Below, one piece after another: positions 32,970 through 41,495 of a DNA stretch of 43,922 nucleotides. Both the position numbers and the translations under genes were made by a program. Source of the stretch: Bacteroidales bacterium UBA3709 (GTDB lineage: Bacteria; Bacteroidota; Bacteroidia; Bacteroidales; UBA932); assembly GCA_002372015.1 (NCBI GenBank), contig DFIA01000034.1:1-43922 (forward strand), written 5' to 3'. The notes beneath the pieces were generated by a model, which was not told where the DNA came from, searched no databases, and saw only the letters and a program-made list of their open reading frames with translations. Positions within the stretch are counted from its first letter, which is position 1; each line of letters begins with the position of its first letter.

Positions 32970-34379
32970 TTCTTCTTCTCGCATAAGTTTTTCGTAGTAA
33001 GAATCTATCTTACGCAGTTCTTTTGGAATGTCTATATTCTGTGGACAATGTGGCACGCAGTGGCGGCAACCTATACAGTGGTCAGACATTCTTTCTGGCG
33101 ATATTTTTCGGGCGTAGCCTACAAGAAAAGCCTTTCTTGCCTTTTTGTAGATAGGGTCTTGCTTAGAAGACGGCATGTTACCATCGTTTATGCATTTATT
33201 GTAATGCAAGAGGTTTGCCGGTATGTCTATTCCATAAGGGCAAGGCATACAATACTTACAATCGTTACAAGGTATAGTAGGATATTTGAGCAACATCTGT
33301 GCTGTTTGCTCAAGAAATTCCATATCAGCTTCGGTTACGGGTTCTAATGGGCAGTAAGAACGCAGGTTGTCTTGCAAGTGTTCCATGTAGGTCATGCCGC
33401 TTAATACCGTAAGTACTCCGGGGAAGGAGCCTACCCATCTGAATGCCCAAGAGGCTATACTGTTCTGTGGCTTACGCTGTTTTAGCGTTTGTGCCACATG
33501 TTCGTGTACATTAGCTAATCTCCCGCCTAAAAGAGGTTCCATTATAACTGCGGGTATGTTTCTCTTTTGAAGCTCGTTATACAGATATTCTGCATCTTGG
33601 TTTCTCTTGTTGAGTTCGTTGGCATGCTTCCAATCTAAATAGTTCATTTGTATTTGCACAAAGTCCCATTTGTATTTGTCGTGATTGGCAAGCAAGAAGT
33701 TAAATACTTCTACATCGCCATGATATGAGAAGCCAAGATTGCGTATTCTTGCTTCTTCTCTTTCTTTTAGAAGAAAGTCTAACATTCCGTTTTTCAGATA
33801 GCGGCTTTCAAAATTCTCCATTCCACCATTACCCACACTATGGAGCAGGTAATAGTCTATATAATCTACTTGGAGCATTTTGAATGAGTTGCGGTACATC
33901 TTAATAGATTCTTCTCTGCTCCATGTAGATTGTGCAAAATTTGAGAGTTTTGTAGCTATGGTATATTCATCTCTCTTGTGTCTGGCAAGTGCTATGCCAG
34001 TGGCTTTCTCGCTTTGTCCTTTGCAGTATGCTGGAGAGGTGTCGAAGTATGTAACTCCATGTTCTATGGCATAGTCCACAAGTTTATTCCACATCTGTTG
34101 GTCTATGGCACTATCAGACTCTCTTGTACTTGTATTATCTATACTTGGTATGCGCATACAGCCATAACCCAACAAAGAAACTTTCTCCCCTGTTTTAGGG
34201 TTGAGGCGGTATGTCATCTTATCTGTAGGAATCGGGCCTAACGGGCTGGTTGGCTCGGTGTTAGTTTTATTTGATTTGCACGAGGTTAAGCCTCCGGTTA
34301 CGGCAGCGGCTCCCAATATAGCTGAGCCAATGCCAGCTTTTTTTACAAAGCTTCTTCTTGTAATTTTTTTATTTTCCAT
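32964..34379 (-). CDS. Twin-arginine signal aldo/keto reductase with two ferredoxin-type clusters
   Basis: 471 residues. A twin-arginine signal (TRRSFVKKAG) leads to a lipobox-like LTSC with Cys34. The reductase barrel has the tetrad Asp113 (FDTSP), Tyr118, Lys144 (ATKLS) and His180 (YLLHS). The C-terminal 100 residues carry two [4Fe-4S] motifs: CNDCKYCMPCP and CIGCRHCVPHCP. Normal aldo/keto reductases use NADPH in the cytoplasm; this one, if exported, would lack NADPH and might take electrons through its iron-sulfur clusters. It lies 11 bases after the NapH-like gene, with which it surely forms one operon. The substrate is unknown. Confidence 0.88.
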   Translation of the reverse strand: MENKKITRRSFVKKAGIGSAILGAAAVTGGLTSCKSNKTNTEPTSPLGPIPTDKMTYRLNPKTGEKVSLLGYGCMRIPSIDNTSTRESDSAIDQQMWNKLVDYAIEHGVTYFDTSPAYCKGQSEKATGIALARHKRDEYTIATKLSNFAQSTWSREESIKMYRNSFKMLQVDYIDYYLLHSVGNGGMENFESRYLKNGMLDFLLKEREEARIRNLGFSYHGDVEVFNFLLANHDKYKWDFVQIQMNYLDWKHANELNKRNQDAEYLYNELQKRNIPAVIMEPLLGGRLANVHEHVAQTLKQRKPQNSIASWAFRWVGSFPGVLTVLSGMTYMEHLQDNLRSYCPLEPVTEADMEFLEQTAQMLLKYPTIPCNDCKYCMPCPYGIDIPANLLHYNKCINDGNMPSSKQDPIYKKARKAFLVGYARKISPERMSDHCIGCRHCVPHCPQNIDIPKELRKIDSYYEKLMREEEL

Positions 34380-34390
34380 AATGCTTGGCT

Positions 34391-35887
34391 CTAAATAAGT
34401 TTATGTTGCTGATGCCCTTCTACATATATTGCGCTAATAGGGCGTACAGGACACACATATTCGCAGGCCCCGCAGCCTATGCACTTGTTTTCGTTTACAA
34501 CAGGGAATGCTGGTCCCTGTTCATTATCCGGATCTACTGCAACCATGGTTATTGCACCAACAGGGCAGTGTCTTCCGCAATTGCCACAGCTAACACCGTC
34601 TGTCATAGGCAAACATGCGCCGGCATCCCAAACTGCATGACCTATCTGTACGGCAGATTTTTCTTCGCGTTGTATCTTTTTTATGGCACCGGCAGGGCAG
34701 ACCTCGCTACACTTTGTACATTCTATACGGCAGTAGCCTTTTTCATAAGAAGAGCGTGGCTGCATAAGAGTCATAAGGTCTGAAGATGGCCTTAATACTT
34801 TGTTGGGGCAGGCCGAAACGCAGAGTTGGCAACCCGTACAATGTTTTGTAAAATGGTCTATTCCAACGGCTCCCGGAGGTACTATTTCTGTTTCTCTGTG
34901 TAGAACTTCTTTTGGGGTTATAGTAGCAAGCCCTCCATCTGTAAGTTTGTCTTGAGCTCTTGCTACAACAGTAGAGGCCACTGCTACGGAGGCGGTTGCT
35001 ATAAAAGAACGCCTTTGTATGCCGCTTTCAGAAATCTCTGTTTTTGCAGAGGCAGGGTTCTCTGCAGCATATCGTTTAGATGTGTATGAAACCGCATTCT
35101 TTTTGCACTTTGTTATGCAGTCTCCACAAACAACGCATCTTGAATAATCTATAGAGTAATTATCTATGTCTATACAAGAAGCCTTGCAATTCTTTACGCA
35201 CATTTTACATCCAACACATTTACTCTTATCTATTGCAGGGCGGAAAATGGAGAATCTGGCCACAAAGCTAAGAATGGTGCCTACCGGGCAGATTGTGTTG
35301 CAGTATGTTCTCCCGTTTCTCCATGCAAGTACAATTAGAATAATGAGAGTTATTGCTGCAATTGCAAATGTGGATATTGATTTAATCCACACATCTTTGT
35401 GATAGAAAGTATAGCTTTCTGCCCTTTCTGCAAAATATGCCAGAATATTATTACCCCACATGTACAGAGGTGCTAACAGATTGTTAGCTATTCTGCCATA
35501 GGAGCTATAAGGAGCAAGCAGGGCTACAAACGATGCTACACCTACCAAAAAGGCAATTATGAATAAGGCCAGAATTATGTAGCGTAGCCAACTCTTTTCC
35601 TTGGAATATGTGTAGCGGTTCTTTTTTGCTTTTTTACCCATCCAGCCAAAGATATCTTGCATTACGCCGAGCGGGCAAATAATTGAGCAATAGATTCTTC
35701 CAAAGAGGAAGGTTAAGAGTAGCAGAGAACATACGACAATTAGATTTGTCGCTAAAAGTGCAGGAAGGAACTGTATCTTTGCCATCCAGCCGAAATACCC
35801 ATGAAATGTTCCGGTGAAATCTAAGAACAAGATGGTGATCAGGATAAAGAAGATGGCCGCAAGAACAACTCTGATCTTTCTTAGCAT
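34391..35887 (-). CDS. NapH-like membrane iron-sulfur protein fused to a NapG-like ferredoxin
   Basis: 498 residues. The first 215 have five or so membrane helices and two NapH/MauN-type Cys motifs (IYCSIICPLG at 66-74, TYCNTICPVG at 195-203). Two ferredoxin clusters follow (CVGCKMCVKNC about 224-234; CVVCGDCITKC about 251-261). Residues 291-312 contain a second, internal twin-arginine-like motif (QRRSFIA) and a hydrophobic run, as in the start of NapG. The C-terminus has at least four more cluster motifs (CTGCQLCVSACP, CTKCSEVCP, CGNCGRHCP, CIGCGACEYVCP). It probably carries electrons from quinol to the reductase encoded next. Confidence 0.85.
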   Translation of the reverse strand: MLRKIRVVLAAIFFILITILFLDFTGTFHGYFGWMAKIQFLPALLATNLIVVCSLLLLTFLFGRIYCSIICPLGVMQDIFGWMGKKAKKNRYTYSKEKSWLRYIILALFIIAFLVGVASFVALLAPYSSYGRIANNLLAPLYMWGNNILAYFAERAESYTFYHKDVWIKSISTFAIAAITLIILIVLAWRNGRTYCNTICPVGTILSFVARFSIFRPAIDKSKCVGCKMCVKNCKASCIDIDNYSIDYSRCVVCGDCITKCKKNAVSYTSKRYAAENPASAKTEISESGIQRRSFIATASVAVASTVVARAQDKLTDGGLATITPKEVLHRETEIVPPGAVGIDHFTKHCTGCQLCVSACPNKVLRPSSDLMTLMQPRSSYEKGYCRIECTKCSEVCPAGAIKKIQREEKSAVQIGHAVWDAGACLPMTDGVSCGNCGRHCPVGAITMVAVDPDNEQGPAFPVVNENKCIGCGACEYVCPVRPISAIYVEGHQQHKLI

Positions 35888-35900
35888 AATAGTGTATATT

Positions 35901-35922
35901 TGAAAGTTATCTGAAAGTTATC
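35901..35922 (-). repeat. Perfect 11-bp tandem repeat just before the NapH-like gene
   Basis: TGAAAGTTATC occurs twice head to tail, 14 bases upstream of the start codon. The 11-base period places both copies on the same helix face, so a regulator site is possible. Confidence 0.5.
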
Positions 35923-35990
35923 GTTTGTAAATGTACACAAAAGATTTCAGATATGCCAAGATATCGCAAGTTATGTCGGAACTATGATAC

Positions 35991-36060
35991 GCAATAATCC
36001 GCAACAGTCCGTAATAATCCGTAATAATCTGTAATAATCCGCAGCAACCCGTAAACAGAT
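35991..36060. repeat. 10-bp tandem repeats between mltD and the NapH-like gene
   Basis: Six units of ten bases, consensus GTAATAATCC (GCAATAATCC, GCAACAGTCC, GTAATAATCC, GTAATAATCT, GTAATAATCC, GCAGCAACCC), and a degenerate seventh. It lies in the 243-base gap, about 100 bases upstream of the NapH-like gene and 70 bases after the mltD stop. No terminator-like hairpin is seen for mltD. Confidence 0.7.
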
Positions 36061-36130
36061 GTATATATCTGGTTTTACGGAGCTATATGGGATAAGCGCA
36101 GGTGTGTTTGGCTTATGGTGTATGCTGTAA

Positions 36131-37735
36131 CTATTTTACTTTTAGCTTCTTGCCGGCATGAATAACAGATTTTGCCGTAAGACCGTTCAGTTTGAGAAGA
36201 TCGTTGAGGCTCATATTGTTTTTCTTGGCAATTCCGTATAGGGTATCTCCTTTCTTTACGGTGTAAGTCTTTGTAGAAGAGCCGCTACCTGAAGAAGAGC
36301 CGCTGCTTCTTGATGTAGAAGGCTGTCTTGATGGGGTAGTGGAATTGCGATGTATTATTAGGGTACGACCAACTTTTACACTGTTCTTAGACAGATTGTT
36401 CCAGTCTTTAATCTGGCTTGTGGTAACTCCGTATCTTTTGGCTATTGAAGCTAATGTCTGCCCTTTCTTAACTTTGTGATAAATTCTGGAAGAACTGTTT
36501 TCGTTATCCTTGTAGTTGTTGTAAACTATAGGGTTAAAGTAGATGCTGTCTTTGTAGGAATAGATGTTTTTTTCGTTATCTACAAATGGTGCTGTATAAT
36601 TGTATGGCAGGCGGAGTATCATGCCTTGCGGTGAGCCTGGTATAATATCTTTCAAGTATTGTGGGTTGAGCTGGCGTATTTCTTGTACAGGAATTCCTAT
36701 TACTTCTGAAATTTGCTCAAAATGAAGGTTCTTGTGAATCATGAAAGTATCTACATGTGCCGGCATGGCAACTCTTTCTGGTACAATGTTGTAATTTTTA
36801 TAATACTTTAGCATATAGAGCGCACCTACAAAAGATGGCATATAGCCTCTGGTTTCTTTTGGAAGATATGGGTAAATGCTCCAGAAGTCTCTGCTGCCAG
36901 CCCTTCTTATTGCCTTGTTTACATTTCCAGGGCCGCAGTTGTAAGACGATATTGCAAGAGCCCAGTCGCCAAAAATTGTGTACGAGTCTTTTAGGAAGCG
37001 GGCTGCAGCATCGCAACTTTTTTCGGGATCAAATCTTTCGTCTATGTATGAGTTTATTTCCAAATTGTATTGTTTTGCCGCTGAATATATAAACTGCCAC
37101 ATACCTTTTGCATTTGCACTCGATACGGCAAACGGATTGAGGGCAGATTCTATAATAGCCATGGCGGCCAATTCTTTAGGCAAACCATAAGAATCGAATA
37201 TATTTTCAAAAATAGGCAGGTAGTAAGCAGCCAGGCCCAGCATGGTAGCTGCTCTTCTTGGCATTCTTTCGGTATATAGAATTATGTAATTCTTTACCAC
37301 ACTGTTGTATGGTAAGGAAATAAAGGAGTTCATTTTTTTGAGATTCTCTATATATACCTCGTCTGGAATATCTGAAGAATAATTGGCGTTGTCCACATCT
37401 ATGTTCGGCGATATGTCTGCCATAGCCATTTGCCTCTGCAAATACCATATACTCAAGAGGCTGTCTGGATCTCCGTCTGTGGAAAGATTGCCGTAAAGCT
37501 CTGCATCCCAAATACCTACGTTGCCAGGGTTTATGGAATCCATAGTTGTAGTTGTATCTGCAACTTCTATGGCTTCTTCTGCCAGAATTCTTTTAAGAGA
37601 GTCTAAGCTGCGTCTGAGCTTTTCGTTTTCTCTGAGCAATTCCTTCTTGGATTGAGCATAATAGCTGGTTGTAGAAGCTATTATACATATACAAAAACTA
37701 ATGATTAGGATGCCGAGTTTTCTTGTATTCTTCAT
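36131..37735 (-). CDS. mltD: Membrane-bound lytic murein transglycosylase D-like, with two LysM domains
   Basis: 534 residues. Signal peptide or anchor near 8-27, then a charged helical segment. The SLT domain has the catalytic Glu in IIESALNPFAV (about 192), GMWQF and the SSYNCGPGNV signature. Two LysM peptidoglycan-binding domains follow: near 415-460 (VKKGQTLASIAKRYG) and 490-534 (VKKGDTLYGIAKKN), separated by a Ser/Gly/Pro linker. It cleaves peptidoglycan glycan strands in the periplasm. It is the last gene of parA-parB-DUF5683-mltD; the combination is conserved in the order (from memory). Next gene in the usual order, the RelA/SpoT homologue, is not here. Confidence 0.93.
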   Translation of the reverse strand: MKNTRKLGILIISFCICIIASTTSYYAQSKKELLRENEKLRRSLDSLKRILAEEAIEVADTTTTMDSINPGNVGIWDAELYGNLSTDGDPDSLLSIWYLQRQMAMADISPNIDVDNANYSSDIPDEVYIENLKKMNSFISLPYNSVVKNYIILYTERMPRRAATMLGLAAYYLPIFENIFDSYGLPKELAAMAIIESALNPFAVSSANAKGMWQFIYSAAKQYNLEINSYIDERFDPEKSCDAAARFLKDSYTIFGDWALAISSYNCGPGNVNKAIRRAGSRDFWSIYPYLPKETRGYMPSFVGALYMLKYYKNYNIVPERVAMPAHVDTFMIHKNLHFEQISEVIGIPVQEIRQLNPQYLKDIIPGSPQGMILRLPYNYTAPFVDNEKNIYSYKDSIYFNPIVYNNYKDNENSSSRIYHKVKKGQTLASIAKRYGVTTSQIKDWNNLSKNSVKVGRTLIIHRNSTTPSRQPSTSRSSGSSSGSGSSTKTYTVKKGDTLYGIAKKNNMSLNDLLKLNGLTAKSVIHAGKKLKVK

Positions 37736-37754
37736 ATCTCCAATGTTTTATTTT

Positions 37755-38714
37755 CTAAAATCTTATTCCCATCGTAACTCCGAATTTTGTGGAGTTATAT
37801 GCTGGATTGTATGCCGGGTTGTATGTGTAGAATCCGCTTTGCGGAATCTCCGGTGCTATTATAGCCGGCTGTATGTTAAATGTAATATCGTCTGAAATAT
37901 CAAAGTGAGCAAAATGCGCAAATACATTGGCATCTATTACATTAAGAATATAAATTAGGGTTGTGGCAAGCACAGAATAATCTCTGTTTCTTCTGTAATA
38001 ATCTCTGAACCACACAGCATTTTCTGATGTAACGTGCCCGGTATAAGTGCCTTCTCCTATTTCTCTATATATGTTTCTGTACCTTTTGTATTGCTTTTGG
38101 TTAAATACCCAGCAATATCCGCTTACCATAAAACCCGCATAGTATATGGGGATGTGCCAGTAATCGCCGTTGTATGCTTGCCCTAAGCCTGGCACCAGCG
38201 AAGATAGAAACGAGGCTCTTGCGGGCAGAGGATCTTGATACGATTTGTAAGATACCGTAAGATCTGCTAACTGCCCCCAGTAGCTTGCTACTGCTCCCCA
38301 TATTAGTATGTTACGCATATCTTTATCGCGAGTATTCCCGTTTTTCTTCCACTTCTGATTAAAGGCTACAGCTCCGCCGATACATCCTCCCAAAGTACCG
38401 TAAACTATAGGGAGTTTCCAATAATCTCTATTGTAAATTTGTCCTGTACCGGGTAGTACCATGGCTCCGAAAAATACATTGGAAAGGGTCATGGTATCTT
38501 TGTGAGCCAAAGACTTGAAATATCTGGATATGGTTAACCGGCGATATGTAGAATCTACTTCGTAGCTGGTAGTGTCTGTTGTGTTTTCAAAGGTAGATCT
38601 CAAAGTACCGGCTGCAGTGGGATTTATAAACTGGGCGCGGCCGGTTGTTGGCAGGCTAAGAGCGGCCAAAAAAAGCAAAGCAGCTAAAGTGTATATGAGT
38701 CTGTTGTATTTCAC
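37755..38714 (-). CDS. DUF5683 membrane-associated protein
   Basis: 319 residues with a signal peptide (ALLFLAALSLPTTGRA, before QF). The core has two related segments, AMVLPGTGQIYNRDYWKLPIVYG and SLVPGLGQAYNGDYWHIPIYYAG, that are the hallmark of DUF5683 and suggest internal duplication. A C-terminal strand (FGVTMGIRF) looks like an outer membrane terminus. Function unknown, but the fixed position between parB and mltD in many Bacteroidales hints at an envelope role linked to growth or division. It starts 12 bases after parB. Confidence 0.88.
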   Translation of the reverse strand: MKYNRLIYTLAALLFLAALSLPTTGRAQFINPTAAGTLRSTFENTTDTTSYEVDSTYRRLTISRYFKSLAHKDTMTLSNVFFGAMVLPGTGQIYNRDYWKLPIVYGTLGGCIGGAVAFNQKWKKNGNTRDKDMRNILIWGAVASYWGQLADLTVSYKSYQDPLPARASFLSSLVPGLGQAYNGDYWHIPIYYAGFMVSGYCWVFNQKQYKRYRNIYREIGEGTYTGHVTSENAVWFRDYYRRNRDYSVLATTLIYILNVIDANVFAHFAHFDISDDITFNIQPAIIAPEIPQSGFYTYNPAYNPAYNSTKFGVTMGIRF

Positions 38715-38726
38715 TACCGTGCCGTT

Positions 38727-39626
38727 TTACTGCAAATTATGTTCCTTTAATATATTTAGGAAGTCTTCAAGTTGCTTTTCTGTGTTGTATCTGAAGATAA
38801 GTTCTCCGCCTTTAGGTTTAGACTTCAGGATAATTTTTCCTGTAAAATATTTGCCGAGCAGGGTCTCTGCTTGTTTTGCAGAACCGCTTGCCTGAGTTTT
38901 TGGTTTAGGCTCTTTTTTCTTAGACAGAGAAGATGCCTTTTGTACAACAGCTTCTGTTTCTCTTACAGACAAATCTTCTTTAATGATTTTATCTGTTAGT
39001 GTTATCTGTTGGCGCTCATTGTCTAAAGACAGCAAGGCTTTGGCGTGTCCCATGGTTATGGCTCCACTTTTTATTGCCACCTGAATCTGGGGAGGTAGCT
39101 TTAGGAGTCTTAGATAATTGGCTATTGTAGCCCTGTTCTTTCCTACTCTTGGAGAAAGGGCTTCTTGAGTAAGGGAACATTCTTCTATCAGCCTTTGAAA
39201 GCTTATGGCAATGTCTATGGCATCCAAATCTTCTCTTTGGATATTCTCTACAAGAGCCATTTCTAACATGGCATCTTCATTAACGTCTTTTATGTAGGCC
39301 GGTATTGTTTTAAGGCCTGCCATCTTGCTTGCCCTGAATCTTCTTTCTCCACTGATTATCTGATATCTGCCAACAGAAATCTTCTTTACTGTAATGGGCT
39401 GGATAACTCCCATCTGATGTATGGAATCAGATAACTCCTGCAGCTTCTGGCGGTCAAATTCGCTTCGGGGCTGAAATGGATTCGGAACTATCTGACTGAG
39501 TTCTATCTCTTTGATGGAGGTTAGGGGAGATGAGGTTTGCTCATGCCTGATGCCCGTTTCGGCTGCATTTGAAAGCAGAGCTTCCAAGCCTCTGCCAAGT
39601 CCTTTATTTTGATTCTTATTAGACAT
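38727..39626 (-). CDS. parB: Chromosome partitioning protein ParB
   Basis: 299 residues. An early short GRGLEALLSN-type motif that contacts ParA, the CTP-binding/sliding-clamp domain with GERRFRASK and the ENIQREDLDAID box, the helix-turn-helix centre with LSPRVGKNRATIANYLRLLKLP, and a C-terminal dimerisation domain. It loads onto parS and organises origins with ParA. I saw no canonical parS palindrome in the window, so parS is presumably elsewhere. It starts 11 bases after parA. Confidence 0.95.
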   Translation of the reverse strand: MSNKNQNKGLGRGLEALLSNAAETGIRHEQTSSPLTSIKEIELSQIVPNPFQPRSEFDRQKLQELSDSIHQMGVIQPITVKKISVGRYQIISGERRFRASKMAGLKTIPAYIKDVNEDAMLEMALVENIQREDLDAIDIAISFQRLIEECSLTQEALSPRVGKNRATIANYLRLLKLPPQIQVAIKSGAITMGHAKALLSLDNERQQITLTDKIIKEDLSVRETEAVVQKASSLSKKKEPKPKTQASGSAKQAETLLGKYFTGKIILKSKPKGGELIFRYNTEKQLEDFLNILKEHNLQ

Positions 39627-39637
39627 ATTCGGGCTCT

Positions 39638-40417
39638 TTATTGGTTCCTTGCTATTACTTCTTTTGCCAGATTAAGGTAGTTGTTAGAGCCGTTGCTCAT
39701 TGCATCGTAGAGAATGACAGGCTTGCCATGACTTGGGGCCTCGCTGAGCCTTACATTTCTGTTTATGATTGTTTCAAACACCATTGTGCCAAAATGCCTT
39801 CTGACATCCTCTGCCACTTGGTTGGCAAGTCTTAACCTTGAATCGAACATCGTTAGCAAAAAGCCTTCTATTGTGAGGTCGGGATTTAATTCTCCTTGAA
39901 TTAACTTTATGTTGTTGAGTAGCTTGCCCAATCCTTCAAGGGCAAAAAATTCACTTTGAATAGGGATTATAACCGAGTCTGAGGCTACTAAAGCATTGAT
40001 TGTTACTGTGGCCAACGAAGGGGCGCAATCAAAAATTATAAAGTCGAACTTATTGCGGATACCGGCAATAGCTTTTTTCATAGCATTGGCTCTTTCCTCA
40101 ATTTCCTCGATATTTTCTACCAGTTCTATCTCGGCACCGGCCAAATTTATATGAGATGGTGCTACACTTAGGTTTTTGATTTCTGTTTCCAGTAGAATCT
40201 CTTCTATTTTACGCTTTCCTATTAAAACCTCATATATGGTTTTCTTATCTGTGGCGTTTGGATTGAAATTTAACCCCGAAGTGGCATTGGCCTGTGGGTC
40301 TGCATCTATTAGCAAGGTCTTTTTCTCAAGAACGGCTAATGAGGCAGCCAGATTGATGGCAGTAGTGGTTTTACCAACTCCGCCCTTTTGATTAGCTATT
40401 GCAATTACTTTTCCCAT
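39638..40417 (-). CDS. parA: Chromosome partitioning ATPase ParA
   Basis: 259 residues. Deviant Walker A KGGVGKTT (near 10-17), Walker A' IIFDCAPSL and the Walker B-like LLTMFDSR. Length is that of chromosomal Soj/ParA with no N-terminal DNA-binding domain. With ParB it segregates origins. First gene of a four-gene operon. A -7 box TATCTTTG lies at 40479-40472 on this strand, about 55 bases before the start. Confidence 0.95.
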   Translation of the reverse strand: MGKVIAIANQKGGVGKTTTAINLAASLAVLEKKTLLIDADPQANATSGLNFNPNATDKKTIYEVLIGKRKIEEILLETEIKNLSVAPSHINLAGAEIELVENIEEIEERANAMKKAIAGIRNKFDFIIFDCAPSLATVTINALVASDSVIIPIQSEFFALEGLGKLLNNIKLIQGELNPDLTIEGFLLTMFDSRLRLANQVAEDVRRHFGTMVFETIINRNVRLSEAPSHGKPVILYDAMSNGSNNYLNLAKEVIARNQ

Positions 40418-40471
40418 TTTCTCTTATCGCTAATAATCCACACTAAAAAAGTGAAAGGTATTCTAAACAAA

Positions 40472-40479
40472 CAAAGATA
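40472..40479 (-). promoter_or_regulatory. -7 element of the parA operon
   Basis: Minus-strand TATCTTTG, an exact match, 55 bases before parA. No clear TTTG lies at the expected distance. Confidence 0.4.
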
Positions 40480-40505
40480 ATAAAAATAAAAATAACGGAT
40501 TTTAT

Positions 40506-40513
40506 TATTTTTG
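40506..40513 (+). promoter_or_regulatory. -7 element of the diacylglycerol kinase-like gene
   Basis: TATTTTTG is an exact match and ends eight bases before the ATG at 40522, so the mRNA should have almost no leader. Confidence 0.45.
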
Positions 40514-40521
40514 CACTTGAT

Positions 40522-41466
40522 ATGAGTTCTGATAGCTGGATGGTAATAGTAAACCCCAAGGCGGGTAGCGGTAAAGGGCTAAAGGATTGGCCCGTTATCT
40601 CAAACCAGATGTACAACAGCGGCCTAAAGTTTACCTGTGTTTTTACCGAGCATAAGTTTCATGCCATAGAGCTTACCGTTAGTGCCATCAACAAAGGCTT
40701 CAGGCATATAGTGGCAGTTGGAGGAGACGGCACTATTCACGAGGTGGTAAACGGAATCTTTCTTCAGAAAACCGTGCCTACTACAGATATATTTCTTGCA
40801 GTAATACCTACAGGAACCGGAAACGATTGGATAAGGATGTATGGAATATCCGCTACATACTCAGAGGCTGTTGAGGCATTGGTGCAGAAACGTACCGTGT
40901 TGCAGGATGTTGGAAAGGTGGAGTTTATGGAAACGAGGGTTTCTCACACCAGATATATGGCCAATGTTGCCGGAGTAGGGTTTGATGCAATGGTAAATCT
41001 TAAATACAATAATCTGAAAGATGAGGGTAGGTATGGAAAGCATTTGTATTTGCGAAGCACCTTTAATACCCTTCTCAAATTCAAACACAAACATTTTAAC
41101 ATAACCGTAGATGGCAAGCTTTTCTATAGCGGTTTAGTATTTTCAGGTGCCGTTGGTATAGGAAGGTTCAATGGTGGTGGTATGCAGCAAACTCCAAATG
41201 CCGCAATAGACGATGGACTTTTAGACCTTACCGTAATAACCGATATGTCTAAATTAAAGGTTATGAGAAACTTTAAGCTGTTGTATTCCGGCAAGATTTA
41301 TACGCTCCCAAAGGTTTTATTCAAGCAGTGTCGTACTATAGAAATAACTTCTGAACCAGAAACCAGAATAGAGATAGATGGGGAGGCGGTAGGAACTTCT
41401 CCTTTCAAGTTTTCTTTGGTGCCAAAGAGCATAAAAGTAGTGGTGGGTTCTTCTTACAAGATGTAG
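40522..41466 (+). CDS. Diacylglycerol/lipid kinase (DagK/YegS family)
   Basis: 314 residues. VNPKAGSGKG near residue 11 and VGGDGTIHEVVNG near 73 form the ATP site; GTGNDW near 99 is the second signature. The C-terminal beta-sandwich carries GIGRFNGGGMQ and the IEIDGEAVG end pattern typical of the family. It phosphorylates diacylglycerol or a related lipid at the inner membrane. Lipid substrate unknown. It is alone between the divergent parA operon and convergent priA. Confidence 0.9.
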   Translation: MSSDSWMVIVNPKAGSGKGLKDWPVISNQMYNSGLKFTCVFTEHKFHAIELTVSAINKGFRHIVAVGGDGTIHEVVNGIFLQKTVPTTDIFLAVIPTGTGNDWIRMYGISATYSEAVEALVQKRTVLQDVGKVEFMETRVSHTRYMANVAGVGFDAMVNLKYNNLKDEGRYGKHLYLRSTFNTLLKFKHKHFNITVDGKLFYSGLVFSGAVGIGRFNGGGMQQTPNAAIDDGLLDLTVITDMSKLKVMRNFKLLYSGKIYTLPKVLFKQCRTIEITSEPETRIEIDGEAVGTSPFKFSLVPKSIKVVVGSSYKM

Positions 41467-41495
41467 TTTCTGGATAGCTTGTATTTTTCTTGTCT

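Noticed and set aside
39638..40521. parS site near parAB
   Set aside because: I looked for a GTTTCACGTGAAAC-like palindrome and its variants and found none in the window.
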